64,000 nt of DNA, from contig JAJQJQ010000097.1 in the NCBI GenBank assembly GCA_028622995.1, positions 1 to 64,000 on the forward strand, read 5' to 3'. A model generated the notes under the pieces. The model ran no database searches, was not told where the DNA came from, and saw only the letters and a list, made by a program, of their open reading frames with translations. Both the position numbers and the translations under genes were made by a program. This stretch comes from Panagrolaimus kolymaensis. Taxonomy: Eukaryota > Nematoda > Chromadorea > Rhabditida > Panagrolaimidae. Positions 47,040 through 57,138 of this stretch are shown piece after piece; position 1 is the stretch's first letter, and every line of letters starts with the position of its first letter.

Positions 47040-49738
47040 TTTACCAATATCAAGCATGCTTTTTAGCATTTAAATAAAGCTTGATCAGCTATCTTTTTAC
47101 CAATATCAAGCATGCTTTTTAGCAATTAAATAAAGCTTGATCAATGGTTTTTACCAATATCAAGCATGCTTTTTAGCAATTAAATAAAGCTTGATCAGCT
47201 ATCTTTTTACCAATATCAAGCATGCTTTTTAGCATTTAAATAAAGCTTGATCAGCTATCTTTTTACCAATATCAAGCATGCTTTTTAGCAATTAAATAAA
47301 GCTTGATCAATGGTTTTTACCAATATCAAGCATGCTTTTTAGCAATTAAATAAAGCTTGATCAGCTATCTTTTTACCAATATCAAGCATGCTTTTTAGCA
47401 TTTAAATAAAGCTTGATCAGCTATCTTTTTACCAATATCAAGCATGCTTTTTAGCAATTAAATAAAGCTTGATCAATGGTTTTTACCAATATCAAGCATG
47501 CTTTTTAGCAATTAAATAAAGCTTGATCAGCTATCTTTTTACCAATATCAAGCATGCTTTTTAGCATTTAAATAAAGCTTGATCAGCTATCTTTTTACCA
47601 ATATCAAGCATGCTTTTTAGCAATTAAATAAAGCTTGATCAGCTATCTTTTTACCAATATCAAGCATGCTTTTTAGCATTTAAATAAAGCTTGATCAGCT
47701 ATCTTTTTACCAATATCAAGCATGCTTTTTAGCAATTAAATAAAGCTTGATCAGCTATCTTTTTACCAATATCAAGCATGCTTTTTAGCATTTAAATAAA
47801 GCTTGATCAGCTATCTTTTTACCAATATCAAGCATGCTTTTTAGCAATTAAATAAAGCTTGATCAATGGTTTTTACCAATATCAAGCATGCTTTTTAGCA
47901 ATTAAATAAAGCTTGATCAGCTATCTTTTTACCAATATCAAGCATGCTTTTTAGCAATTAAATAAAGCTTGATCAATGGTTTTTACCAATATCAAGCATG
48001 CTTTTTAGCAATTAAATAAAGCTTGATCAATGGTTTTTACCAATATCAAGCATGCTTTTTAGCAATTAAATAAAGCTTGATCAGCTATCTTTTTACCAAT
48101 ATCAAGCATGCTTTTTAGCAATTAAATAAAGCTTGATCAATGGTTTTTACCAATATCAAGCATGCTTTTTAGCAACTAAATAAAGCTTGATCAATGGTTT
48201 TTACCAATATCAAGCATGCTTTTTAGCATTTAAATAAAGCTTGATCAGCTATCTTTTTACCAATATCAAGCATGCTTTTTAGCAATTAAATAAAGCTTGA
48301 TCAATGGTTTTTACCAATATCAAGCATGCTTTTTAGCAATTAAATAAAGCTTGATCAGCTATCTTTTTACCAATATCAAGCATGCTTTTTAGCAATTAAA
48401 TAAAGCTTGATCAGCTATCTTTTTACCAATATCAAGCATGCTTTTTAGCATTTAAATAAAGCTTGATCAGCTATCTTTTTACCAATATCAAGCATGCTTT
48501 TTAGCAATTAAATAAAGCTTGATCAATGGTTTTTACCAATATCAAGCATGCTTTTTAGCAATTAAATAAAGCTTGATCAGCTATCTTTTTACCAATATCA
48601 AGCATGCTTTTTAGCATTTAAATAAAGCTTGATCAGCTATCTTTTTACCAATATCAAGCATGCTTTTTAGCAATTAAATAAAGCTTGATCAGCTATCTTT
48701 TTACCAATATCAAGCATGCTTTTTAGCATTTAAATAAAGCTTGATCAGCTATCTTTTTACCAATATCAAGCATGCTTTTTAGCAATTAAATAAAGCTTGA
48801 TCAATGGTTTTTACCAATATCAAGCATGCTTTTTAGCAATTAAATAAAGCTTGATCAGCTATCTTTTTACCAATATCAAGCATGCTTTTTAGCAATTAAA
48901 TAAAGCTTGATCAATGGTTTTTACCAATATCAAGCATGCTTTTTAGCAATTAAATAAAGCTTGATCAATGGTTTTTACCAATATCAAGCATGCTTTTTAG
49001 CAATTAAATAAAGCTTGATCAGCTATCTTTTTACCAATATCAAGCATGCTTTTTAGCAATTAAATAAAGCTTGATCAATGGTTTTTACCAATATCAAGCA
49101 TGCTTTTTAGCAACTAAATAAAGCTTGATCAATGGTTTTTACCAATATCAAGCATGCTTTTTAGCATTTAAATAAAGCTTGATCAGCTATCTTTTTACCA
49201 ATATCAAGCATGCTTTTTAGCAATTAAATAAAGCTTGATCAATGGTTTTTACCAATATCAAGCATGCTTTTTAGCAATTAAATAAAGCTTGATCAGCTAT
49301 CTTTTTACCAATATCAAGCATGCTTTTTAGCAATTAAATAAAGCTTGATCAGCTATCTTTTTACCAATATCAAGCATGCTTTTTAGCATTTAAATAAAGC
49401 TTGATCAGCTATCTTTTTACCAATATCAAGCATGCTTTTTAGCAATTAAATAAAGCTTGATCAATGGTTTTTACCAATATCAAGCATGCTTTTTAGCAAT
49501 TAAATAAAGCTTGATCAGCTATTTTTTTACCAATATCAAGCATGCTTTTTAGCAATTAAATAAAGCTTGATCAATGGTTTTTACCAATATCAAGCATGCT
49601 TTTTAGCAACTAAATAAAGCTTGATCAATGGTTTTTACCAATATCAAGCATGCTTTTTAACAATTAAATAAAGCTTGATCAGCTATCTTTTTACCAATAT
49701 CAAGCATACTTTTAGCAATTAAATAAAGCTTGATTAAT
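47040..49738. repeat. Iteron-like minisatellite in Helitron copy 2, about 49 units of 54/56 bp
   Basis: Same unit types and the same first and last units as the array at 37371-38911, but about 21 units longer. The internal order of 54- and 56-bp units shows repeated blocks, consistent with expansion by unequal exchange or replication slippage. One unit has a private change (GCTATTTTTTTACC near 49520). Confidence 0.9.
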
Positions 49739-50020
49739 GTTTTTATTTGTATTGTTTTATTTTATTTTCTCATCATTATTCTCTTCATTCGTTTCTATTT
49801 ATTTTCGTGTTTTTTTTTTGTTCCGTGTTTTATCAATTTTCGTGCAATTTTTTGGTGATTATCTAATAATCGTTCATTTTTCAGATTCAAAGGTTTACTT
49901 TTGCTTCTTACAATACTAAGATACTACATCAGATTACAATCGAAGTTTTAGTTCATTTTTTGGACTAAACATTCGCGTTTTTTATTTTTTATTTTTTAAT
50001 GTGATTAGATCACGTCTAAA

Positions 50021-53000
50021 ATGGATTTATCCATTGAAGAAAGGAGCCAATTGTCCAAAGGCTTAAACTCGGGCACAATAGAAAATTTAAATCCTGACGA
50101 ACTTATGTCAGGTGATGCTGTTTCGTTATTCTTTGGAAGTTTAACTTATGAAACACATCAAAAAGTTCTTTCGGTCGATTCGATGTTTGCCGGGCACCAA
50201 TTTCAAAATGGGCCAAAACAAGACACTCATCGTGCTCACCATTTGTTAAAAGGCAAACCTTTTGTGGAAGATTATGAATATATTCTTATTCCCGTTTGCT
50301 ATTATTCACAAACAAAGGTTAAGAATGCCTATGATAAAAAAGGTCATTGGGTGCTTGGTATTTATTTTAAAGCAACAAAAACGTTGTATTACCTCGACCC
50401 TTATGGCGCTAAATCCATTCCTACTCATGTACGAAGGATTATGCTTAATGCCATTAACACTATCGGACCAAAAAACACTAAGCTTAAACCAAAAGTGATC
50501 ATTTTTGACAAACATAACATTCAAACTGACTCAATAAGCTGTGGCTTTTTGATTTGTTTTTATGGTCAAAGTTTCATTCGTTTAGGATTAGAAAACCTTA
50601 TTGAAGAAAATTTCAATTTAAATTATTACAAAAATTATGTCATTTTAAGACTAAAAGAGCTGTTTATAGCTCCTGTAATAAATTTAAATTCAGATGACGA
50701 TGTGCAAGCAATCATTTCGAGTTCATCTGATGATGAATCGATTGCAACTAAAAAATCGAAAACTGAAACTCCTTCATTTGGTATAAAATCATTATCTTTA
50801 AAAACACCAAACAAGAGCAATAAAGCTTTATTTAATACAAATGTAACTCCACTTCGTAATAAACCTCAAAAAAGATTGCATGATGGTAACATCAAACAAA
50901 TTGCAACAAATGAGGAGCCCATGGAGATGGATGAAGTTAATGTTACATCGAATTATGCTGTTAACAATTCGCTTGCTTTTGATTTTGCCGATATCGATAT
51001 GCAAGATCTGCAAGCCCCGCTTACATCAGGTCTTTTAAAGACAATCAAAGAAAATAGGTGGATAAGCGACATTGTTGTAGCTAAAGAAATTGTCCGTGAA
51101 ATCATTGATGAACATGAGGAAAAAAGGCTTTTAGTTTTCCCATCAGTTTGGTATGATTATGCTACTTTTGATAATTGGAGTTCTGATACTAATATGCCAA
51201 ATCGTGTTCCAACTTTTCCTAAATTCAGTTCAACATTTGAGCATGCTATCATTCCAATTAACATCGGAAGCACCCATTGGGCTTTTGGTATTTTAAATAA
51301 AGCAAGAAAAGAATGTACTTATTTTTGTACAAAAAAATGGAATCTTTCTGATCCTTATTTTAAAAAACTAAAAACAATTTGCTTTTTATTGTGTGGAGCT
51401 GAATGCCGTATTATTACTCCACCAAAAGATAGCTTTAAATATCAACTTCCTCACGACAGTTCCAATTGTGGTCCACTAATTTGTATGTTGATTAAAAGAT
51501 ATTTCACCAACGAACCTATGGATTTTGATGATACCGAAGTCGTTGCTTGGAGAACTAATGTTTATAATTATTATAAACAATTTATACCCATTGAATCAGA
51601 AGAAGAAACTATAGCAATCTCTGAAAATGGTGATAGCCTCCAAGAAATATCGGCAGATCATAAAAATGATATGAGTTCAAGAAATAATACAAATTCAAAT
51701 ATTTCTTTAACTTCCGATTCAATGAATGTCGATATTGAAAGCTATGAAGACTTTTATAAAAATAGAAAAAAAAGGGATACTCCTCTAGAACGTAAGAGAT
51801 ATGAAGAATATAAAAATTCTTTCCAAATTATTTCTCATAAAAACAAAGACACAGACACTTCTATTAATTTTGAAAGTGGTAACATTAATGTAACAAAAAA
51901 CAAAGGAGGTCGTCCTTCAAAAAAACAAGTTAAGAATCGGTACAGTTCGACTAAAGTTATAATTAATCAAACCAAAGACAACGTAAAAGTTGTAATGAGT
52001 TCTGAATTAACTAAATCACAAAAACAAATGCCACCTCCTCAACTTGGCACAACGTATGATGAAGTAACTAATAAAAGACGTTCATCAAGGTTAGCCAAAA
52101 AATTACGAAAATTAAAAGATATCACTCCACAATGTCACCACACTGGCAAAATTCACAAAGAAGGTTGTGCAGCTGAAAGTGTCAACCATAAAGTAGAATA
52201 CTTTGATGTTGGTGATTTCACATATCGTTGTAAATTTTGTGGACGATGGATGTCAAAATATGAAGCTGAGACTCCAAGCCAAGCAAACAAATGTTGCGCA
52301 GATGGCAAAATTGATCTCAGTGAAACACATGATATTTTACAAAATAAAATTCCTTACGTTTTGCAACATATGCTTGATCCATATAAAATTGAATACAATG
52401 ACGAGCTTGTAAAAAAAAGTCGCGCATATAATTCAGAAGTGGCTTTTGCTTCCATTTCCACTGATGGTAGAGTGCCTCCTCTTCCAACACGAGGTCCACC
52501 CGTTGTGAGATTAAATGGAAATATTGAACATCTTGCAAGTGATTTATTGCCTCCAGAAGGTAAAAGACCAGCATTCGGTCAAATTTATGTTTTAGACTTG
52601 GAAGATGCAGAAAATATCCGAACTGAAGCAGCAAAGGAAAAAGAATTAGATGAAGGAATTTTAAATCAATTGCATAAAATGCTTAATGATTATAATTCTT
52701 TAGCAAAACTTTATAAAAGCGGAAGCGAGCGTATGAATGAAGAAATTGAAAAAGCTCGAGCTGAAAATAAAGAAATTCCAAAATTTAGAATTATCATTGT
52801 TGATGCTCGTGAAGATAAAGATTTCACCGCACATGATCCCAGCATTCATCCTCATCGAGCTGAAAAGCCCCAAAATGAATTGGTTGGCATGATTTGGGTT
52901 AATGATGATGGAGAACCACCTGAATTTAAAGGTGTATGGCTTCATGGAAAGGAAGGAGCAATCCATAATATGCCTTATTACAGTCCAAACATTGATCCTC

Positions 53001-55276
53001 TTTGTTATCCTTTACTTTTTCCACATGGTAATCAAATGTATCATAATGCAATACCTTTAGTAAATAATGATACCACCATTCAAAGTGAAAAAAGTAAAAA
53101 GAATTTAATGAATGATGACATTGATATTCCTGACAATGAAAGGGATGATTACATCAATGGCGGTGATGATGATGTTCAAGAAGAATTTGAGGAGTCAGTC
53201 AAAGAGCTTGAAGGCTTTCGCAAGGGTTTTGGAAGGAAATATGTATCTCGGAAACAGTTCTATCGATATTTTATGTTTCCACGAGATAAAAAAGGTTTCA
53301 AACAATCCCATTGGCTTTATAGTAAAGGAGCTTTGGCTGAAGCATATATAATTGATGCCGTCTGCAGAGCAGAAAAATGTGAATTAGAAACGGCTAAAAG
53401 AGAAATTGAACAATCAAAAAAGAGGTCAGCGACAAAAGCTGAATTACGACAATACATTGAAAAAAAAGTTTTGAAAGGAAAAAAGCTTGGAAAGCTTTTT
53501 ACAATTCCTGCGACTTTTAAAGGTGGTAGAAAACATATGCAAAAAGCATATTCAAATATCATGACGATTATTGATAACACTGATTTGCCGTCATATTTTG
53601 TGACTTTTACAGGCAATCCAAATTGGCCAGAAATTCAAAGAAATAAATTTCATAAAAATGAAAAAAGTCGATTTGATCTTAAATGTCGCGTCTTTTTGGC
53701 AAAAGCACAAGAATTCCTTGATGACCTTTTTAAACGTAATGTCTTGGGAAAAGTGCAAGGTTATCACGTGGTAATGGAATTTCAAAAACGTGGAATGCCA
53801 CACTTACATGCCATTTTAATTATGCAAGAGAAAGTAACTGTTGAAGACATCGATAATTATATCTCAGCTCGAATTCCAGATTTGCCAGATGAAAAAGACA
53901 AATCTGAGGAAGCCGAACAGCAAAGGCGATACCATGAAATCATTATGAGAAATAATATTCATTATTGCAATGAAAATTCAGGATGTCAGATCGACGGAGT
54001 TTGTAGTAAAGGATATAAAAAGCCCTATTCAAATACTACAATTATACATCAGCATAAGCCTGCTGAATATGAACGGCTTCCTCCAAAATCCTCTATCAAT
54101 AAAAAATTAGATGAAACAGAAAAATCTGATTTGCCAAATGAAAAAGGCGAGGATCAAACGAAAAACCAAAATGAAAACGCGAAAAATGTTGAAAATAATG
54201 AGGACGAAATGGAAGAACTCGATTTTCAAGATGTACCGCGTAAAGATTTTGACGAAGAAACTTTTGTTGAATACAGAAGACTTCCACCAAAACCAAAGGA
54301 TGTAACAATTGATGACACGAATGAGCATCTTTTTGGCAATACATACATGAAAGAAATTAAAAAAAATGTTTTCTTCCAAATTGATGATGCTCATGTTGTT
54401 CCACATAACAAATTTTTATCATTAAAATATGATTGCCACATTAATGTTGAATGTACTGTAGGACAAACAGGAAGTCCAAAATATACATGTAAGTATACAA
54501 CAAAATGTGGCGACGTTGTTTACATTAAAAAACAACGAATTAAAATAAATGAAAAAGGAGAAGAAGTTGTGGATTATGATGAAGGCGAGGTACATATAAA
54601 TGCCCGTATTATGACAAGTTGCGCAGCTTTAATGCGTTTGCTGTGTACTTGGATTTTCAAACAATCTCATATTGTTGAAGCGCTTCAAATCCATTTAGAA
54701 GGTCAAGAAAATGTTGTTTTTGAAGAAGGTGCAGAAGAGCAAGCTGCAAATAAACCAACAAAAACACAACTGACTTCATTTTTTGAACTTTGCAATAACG
54801 ATCCTGAAGCATGCCAATACACTTATAAAGATATTCCATATCATTATTGGTTTGATAAGCAAAGTAAAACATGGATAAAAAGAAAAAGAACACCAACAAA
54901 CTTTTTCGTGAGAATTCATCATGTTTCTCCTCGAGAAGCAGAGCTTTATGCTCTTCGCATCCTTTTGATGTATGTAAAAGGTCCAAAAAGCTTTAAGGAT
55001 CTTCGAACGGTTGATGGTGTTGAATATCCAACATTTTTAAGCACAGCTCAGGCATTAGGTCTTTGGGAAAATGATGATATTCATTTTCGGGTAATTCAAG
55101 ACGCAATTAACGAAATGCGTAATCAAAGACAAATAAGACATTTCTTTGCTATGGTTATTGCTTTCAATCAACCTGGAAACCCAGATAAATTTTTGGATAA
55201 ATTCCTCGATGAATTATTCCTTGGTTATGGGGAAGATCCAACCAAAAATCGGGAGCAAAGAAGGCGAAGGCATTAA
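50021..55276 (+). CDS. Helitron Rep protein with two N-terminal Ulp1/C48-like protease domains, copy 2
   Basis: This encodes the same 1751 residues as the ORF at 39194-44449, with no difference found. Domain positions are as described there: protease triad H109/D126/C174, a second protease-like domain lacking the Asp, an AT-hook, a Cys cluster, HUH at 1261-1263 and tyrosines 1488/1492. Identity over 5.2 kb points to a very recent origin of the tandem or to homogenisation. An assembly duplication would also give identity, but the different array lengths argue against a simple one. Confidence 0.92.
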   Translation: MDLSIEERSQLSKGLNSGTIENLNPDELMSGDAVSLFFGSLTYETHQKVLSVDSMFAGHQFQNGPKQDTHRAHHLLKGKPFVEDYEYILIPVCYYSQTKVKNAYDKKGHWVLGIYFKATKTLYYLDPYGAKSIPTHVRRIMLNAINTIGPKNTKLKPKVIIFDKHNIQTDSISCGFLICFYGQSFIRLGLENLIEENFNLNYYKNYVILRLKELFIAPVINLNSDDDVQAIISSSSDDESIATKKSKTETPSFGIKSLSLKTPNKSNKALFNTNVTPLRNKPQKRLHDGNIKQIATNEEPMEMDEVNVTSNYAVNNSLAFDFADIDMQDLQAPLTSGLLKTIKENRWISDIVVAKEIVREIIDEHEEKRLLVFPSVWYDYATFDNWSSDTNMPNRVPTFPKFSSTFEHAIIPINIGSTHWAFGILNKARKECTYFCTKKWNLSDPYFKKLKTICFLLCGAECRIITPPKDSFKYQLPHDSSNCGPLICMLIKRYFTNEPMDFDDTEVVAWRTNVYNYYKQFIPIESEEETIAISENGDSLQEISADHKNDMSSRNNTNSNISLTSDSMNVDIESYEDFYKNRKKRDTPLERKRYEEYKNSFQIISHKNKDTDTSINFESGNINVTKNKGGRPSKKQVKNRYSSTKVIINQTKDNVKVVMSSELTKSQKQMPPPQLGTTYDEVTNKRRSSRLAKKLRKLKDITPQCHHTGKIHKEGCAAESVNHKVEYFDVGDFTYRCKFCGRWMSKYEAETPSQANKCCADGKIDLSETHDILQNKIPYVLQHMLDPYKIEYNDELVKKSRAYNSEVAFASISTDGRVPPLPTRGPPVVRLNGNIEHLASDLLPPEGKRPAFGQIYVLDLEDAENIRTEAAKEKELDEGILNQLHKMLNDYNSLAKLYKSGSERMNEEIEKARAENKEIPKFRIIIVDAREDKDFTAHDPSIHPHRAEKPQNELVGMIWVNDDGEPPEFKGVWLHGKEGAIHNMPYYSPNIDPLCYPLLFPHGNQMYHNAIPLVNNDTTIQSEKSKKNLMNDDIDIPDNERDDYINGGDDDVQEEFEESVKELEGFRKGFGRKYVSRKQFYRYFMFPRDKKGFKQSHWLYSKGALAEAYIIDAVCRAEKCELETAKREIEQSKKRSATKAELRQYIEKKVLKGKKLGKLFTIPATFKGGRKHMQKAYSNIMTIIDNTDLPSYFVTFTGNPNWPEIQRNKFHKNEKSRFDLKCRVFLAKAQEFLDDLFKRNVLGKVQGYHVVMEFQKRGMPHLHAILIMQEKVTVEDIDNYISARIPDLPDEKDKSEEAEQQRRYHEIIMRNNIHYCNENSGCQIDGVCSKGYKKPYSNTTIIHQHKPAEYERLPPKSSINKKLDETEKSDLPNEKGEDQTKNQNENAKNVENNEDEMEELDFQDVPRKDFDEETFVEYRRLPPKPKDVTIDDTNEHLFGNTYMKEIKKNVFFQIDDAHVVPHNKFLSLKYDCHINVECTVGQTGSPKYTCKYTTKCGDVVYIKKQRIKINEKGEEVVDYDEGEVHINARIMTSCAALMRLLCTWIFKQSHIVEALQIHLEGQENVVFEEGAEEQAANKPTKTQLTSFFELCNNDPEACQYTYKDIPYHYWFDKQSKTWIKRKRTPTNFFVRIHHVSPREAELYALRILLMYVKGPKSFKDLRTVDGVEYPTFLSTAQALGLWENDDIHFRVIQDAINEMRNQRQIRHFFAMVIAFNQPGNPDKFLDKFLDELFLGYGEDPTKNREQRRRRH

Positions 55277-55281
55277 ATTAC

Positions 55282-56880
55282 TTGGAATATATTTTTGAAA
55301 AAATAGGCACGAGTTGTCGTCGTCTTGGATTTAATGTTCCAGATAATTTTGAAGAAAATTGCCATTCAAAGGAAGCAGAACATGATTATGAAGCTCCTGA
55401 TGATTTGCCTTTTGTCAATGGTAAAAAGCTTACCATTCAAGAATATGCTGATGCACAAAAAGCAAAATTAAATAATGATCAAACAAAAGCATTCGATGAA
55501 ATTTGGAATGCTATTGAAAATAAAAAAGGCGGCTTTTATTTTTTGCAAGGTTCAGGAGGAACAGGCAAAACATTTTTGTATAATACTCTTATTACTTTTT
55601 GTCAAGCTCATGGATACAAAGTTCAATCATGCGCTTCTACAGGAATTGCAGCGACTTTGTTAAAAGGAGGGATGACAGCTCATTCTGCTTTCTTTATTCC
55701 AAAAGAATTAGGTCCTGATAGTAATTTAAATATTGGTGCTCATACTAAGAAAGGTGAATATTTTAAAGACCTTAATTTAGTAATTATTGATGAAGTTAGC
55801 ATGCTTCACAAAGATTGTATGAATTACATCGATAGAATTCTAAAAGATCTAAGAAACAACCAACAACTTTTTGGAAATACCGTTGTTTTGATTGGAGGTG
55901 ATTGGAAACAATTAACACCCGTGGTTCCAAGAGGAAGCGAAATGGCAATTATCAATGCTTCAATAAAATCATGGGATAAATTCCAAAATGCTCGACAACT
56001 AAACCTCGAACAAAATATGAGAGTAAATTCGAATGAGCTTGCATTCATCGAAGAATTAAAACTTATTGGAAATGGCGATAAATCATTATATATTAAAGGG
56101 ACTGATTCCATCACTGTTGAAGCAGCCATTACTGTTAAAAACGAAGCTGATTTGATTAATTTTTGTTATGAACCAGGGTGGTTGCAAAATCCACAAAAGT
56201 ACGCAAAGGAACTTTGTGGAAGTGCCATTCTCGCTCCACTAAATACAGTTCAGCAAAGGATAAATAAGGTAATTTTATCAAAACTAACAGGTTCTCAACA
56301 AACTTTTTCAAGTATCGATACATTATTATCAGATAAAGACAAATATTGTCCTCTCGAAGAAAATGACGATGATTACAGCGTCGAAAAAATGCATAGGATT
56401 GAAACAGCAGGTATGCCTCCTCATGAATTAAATCTAAAAGTTGGAGCAATTGTTATGCTGATAAAAAATTTATCAATTTTCACAGGCCTTTGCAATGGGA
56501 CAAGAATGCAAATTGTGGAGATGAATAAAGACTTTTTAAAATGCAAAGTTTTAACAGGACCAGCATCCAAATCAGATGAAGTCGTTTATATTCCACGAGT
56601 CAAATTCGAGTATGGCAATTGTGAAGCTGAACCAGATATCCATTTTATCCGAACTCAATTTCCAATTAAGTTAGCTTTTGCTATGACTATTAACAAAGCT
56701 CAAGGCCAAACTTTAGAAAGAGTTGGGTTGTATTTTAGAACAAGCGAATGCTTTTCTCATGGCCAACTTTACACTGCTCTGTCCAGAGTCAGAACAAAAG
56801 ACTCTATCAGAATTTTTACTGCAGTTCCAGAAAAACCAACAGTTAAAAATATTGTTTGGCAAAACCTTTTAAATATGTAA
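55282..56880 (+). CDS. Helitron Pif1-type DNA helicase ORF, copy 2 (-1 frame, no ATG start)
   Basis: This is identical in protein sequence to the helicase ORF at 44455-46053, with the same -1 frame relation to the Rep stop codon and the same TTG at its first position. The shared frame break shows that it existed before the tandem was formed. Walker A and B and the C-terminal SF1 motifs are intact. Confidence 0.9.
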   Translation: MEYIFEKIGTSCRRLGFNVPDNFEENCHSKEAEHDYEAPDDLPFVNGKKLTIQEYADAQKAKLNNDQTKAFDEIWNAIENKKGGFYFLQGSGGTGKTFLYNTLITFCQAHGYKVQSCASTGIAATLLKGGMTAHSAFFIPKELGPDSNLNIGAHTKKGEYFKDLNLVIIDEVSMLHKDCMNYIDRILKDLRNNQQLFGNTVVLIGGDWKQLTPVVPRGSEMAIINASIKSWDKFQNARQLNLEQNMRVNSNELAFIEELKLIGNGDKSLYIKGTDSITVEAAITVKNEADLINFCYEPGWLQNPQKYAKELCGSAILAPLNTVQQRINKVILSKLTGSQQTFSSIDTLLSDKDKYCPLEENDDDYSVEKMHRIETAGMPPHELNLKVGAIVMLIKNLSIFTGLCNGTRMQIVEMNKDFLKCKVLTGPASKSDEVVYIPRVKFEYGNCEAEPDIHFIRTQFPIKLAFAMTINKAQGQTLERVGLYFRTSECFSHGQLYTALSRVRTKDSIRIFTAVPEKPTVKNIVWQNLLNM

Positions 56881-56950
56881 AAGCAAAAATATGTTGTTGC
56901 ATATTTTTTATTATGTTTTTTTTATATATTTTTTTTTCAAAAAAAAAAAA

Positions 56951-57138
56951 CTCCTCTGTATTCGGAAACCTTGACGTGGTAGAGGAGCAGAAACGCTTTT
57001 GGAATTTACAAAAGTAGGCAAATATCCGAAATTTACATAATTTGATAGTATTTCAAATTTTAAAGCTAGAACCAGCCGTTAATCGCGAAGCGATTTATGT
57101 TCAACGCCAAAAGCCTAACTATTGATCGGTTCTCCTAG
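56951..57138 (+). other. Helitron 3' terminal structure, copy 2
   Basis: Same hairpins as copy 1: CTCCTCT/AGAGGAG at 56951-56987, the AGAACC...GGTTCT stem enclosing ATCGC-GAA-GCGAT, and the terminal CTAG at 57135-57138 next to satellite DNA. Confidence 0.7.

Larger units (their letters stand above)
46312..57138 (+). mobile_element. Helitron copy 2, head-to-tail with copy 1 (10,827 bp)
   Basis: It begins TTATAATATG directly after the CTAG of copy 1 and ends with the same CTAG at 57138, before satellite sequence TTAAAATTGC. The content and order match copy 1, and all encoded proteins are identical. The length difference of 1,158 bp is fully explained by a longer 54/56-bp array. The exact junction implies that both copies entered the satellite as one tandem unit, or that the tandem formed by replication through the terminator. 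Confidence 0.92.
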
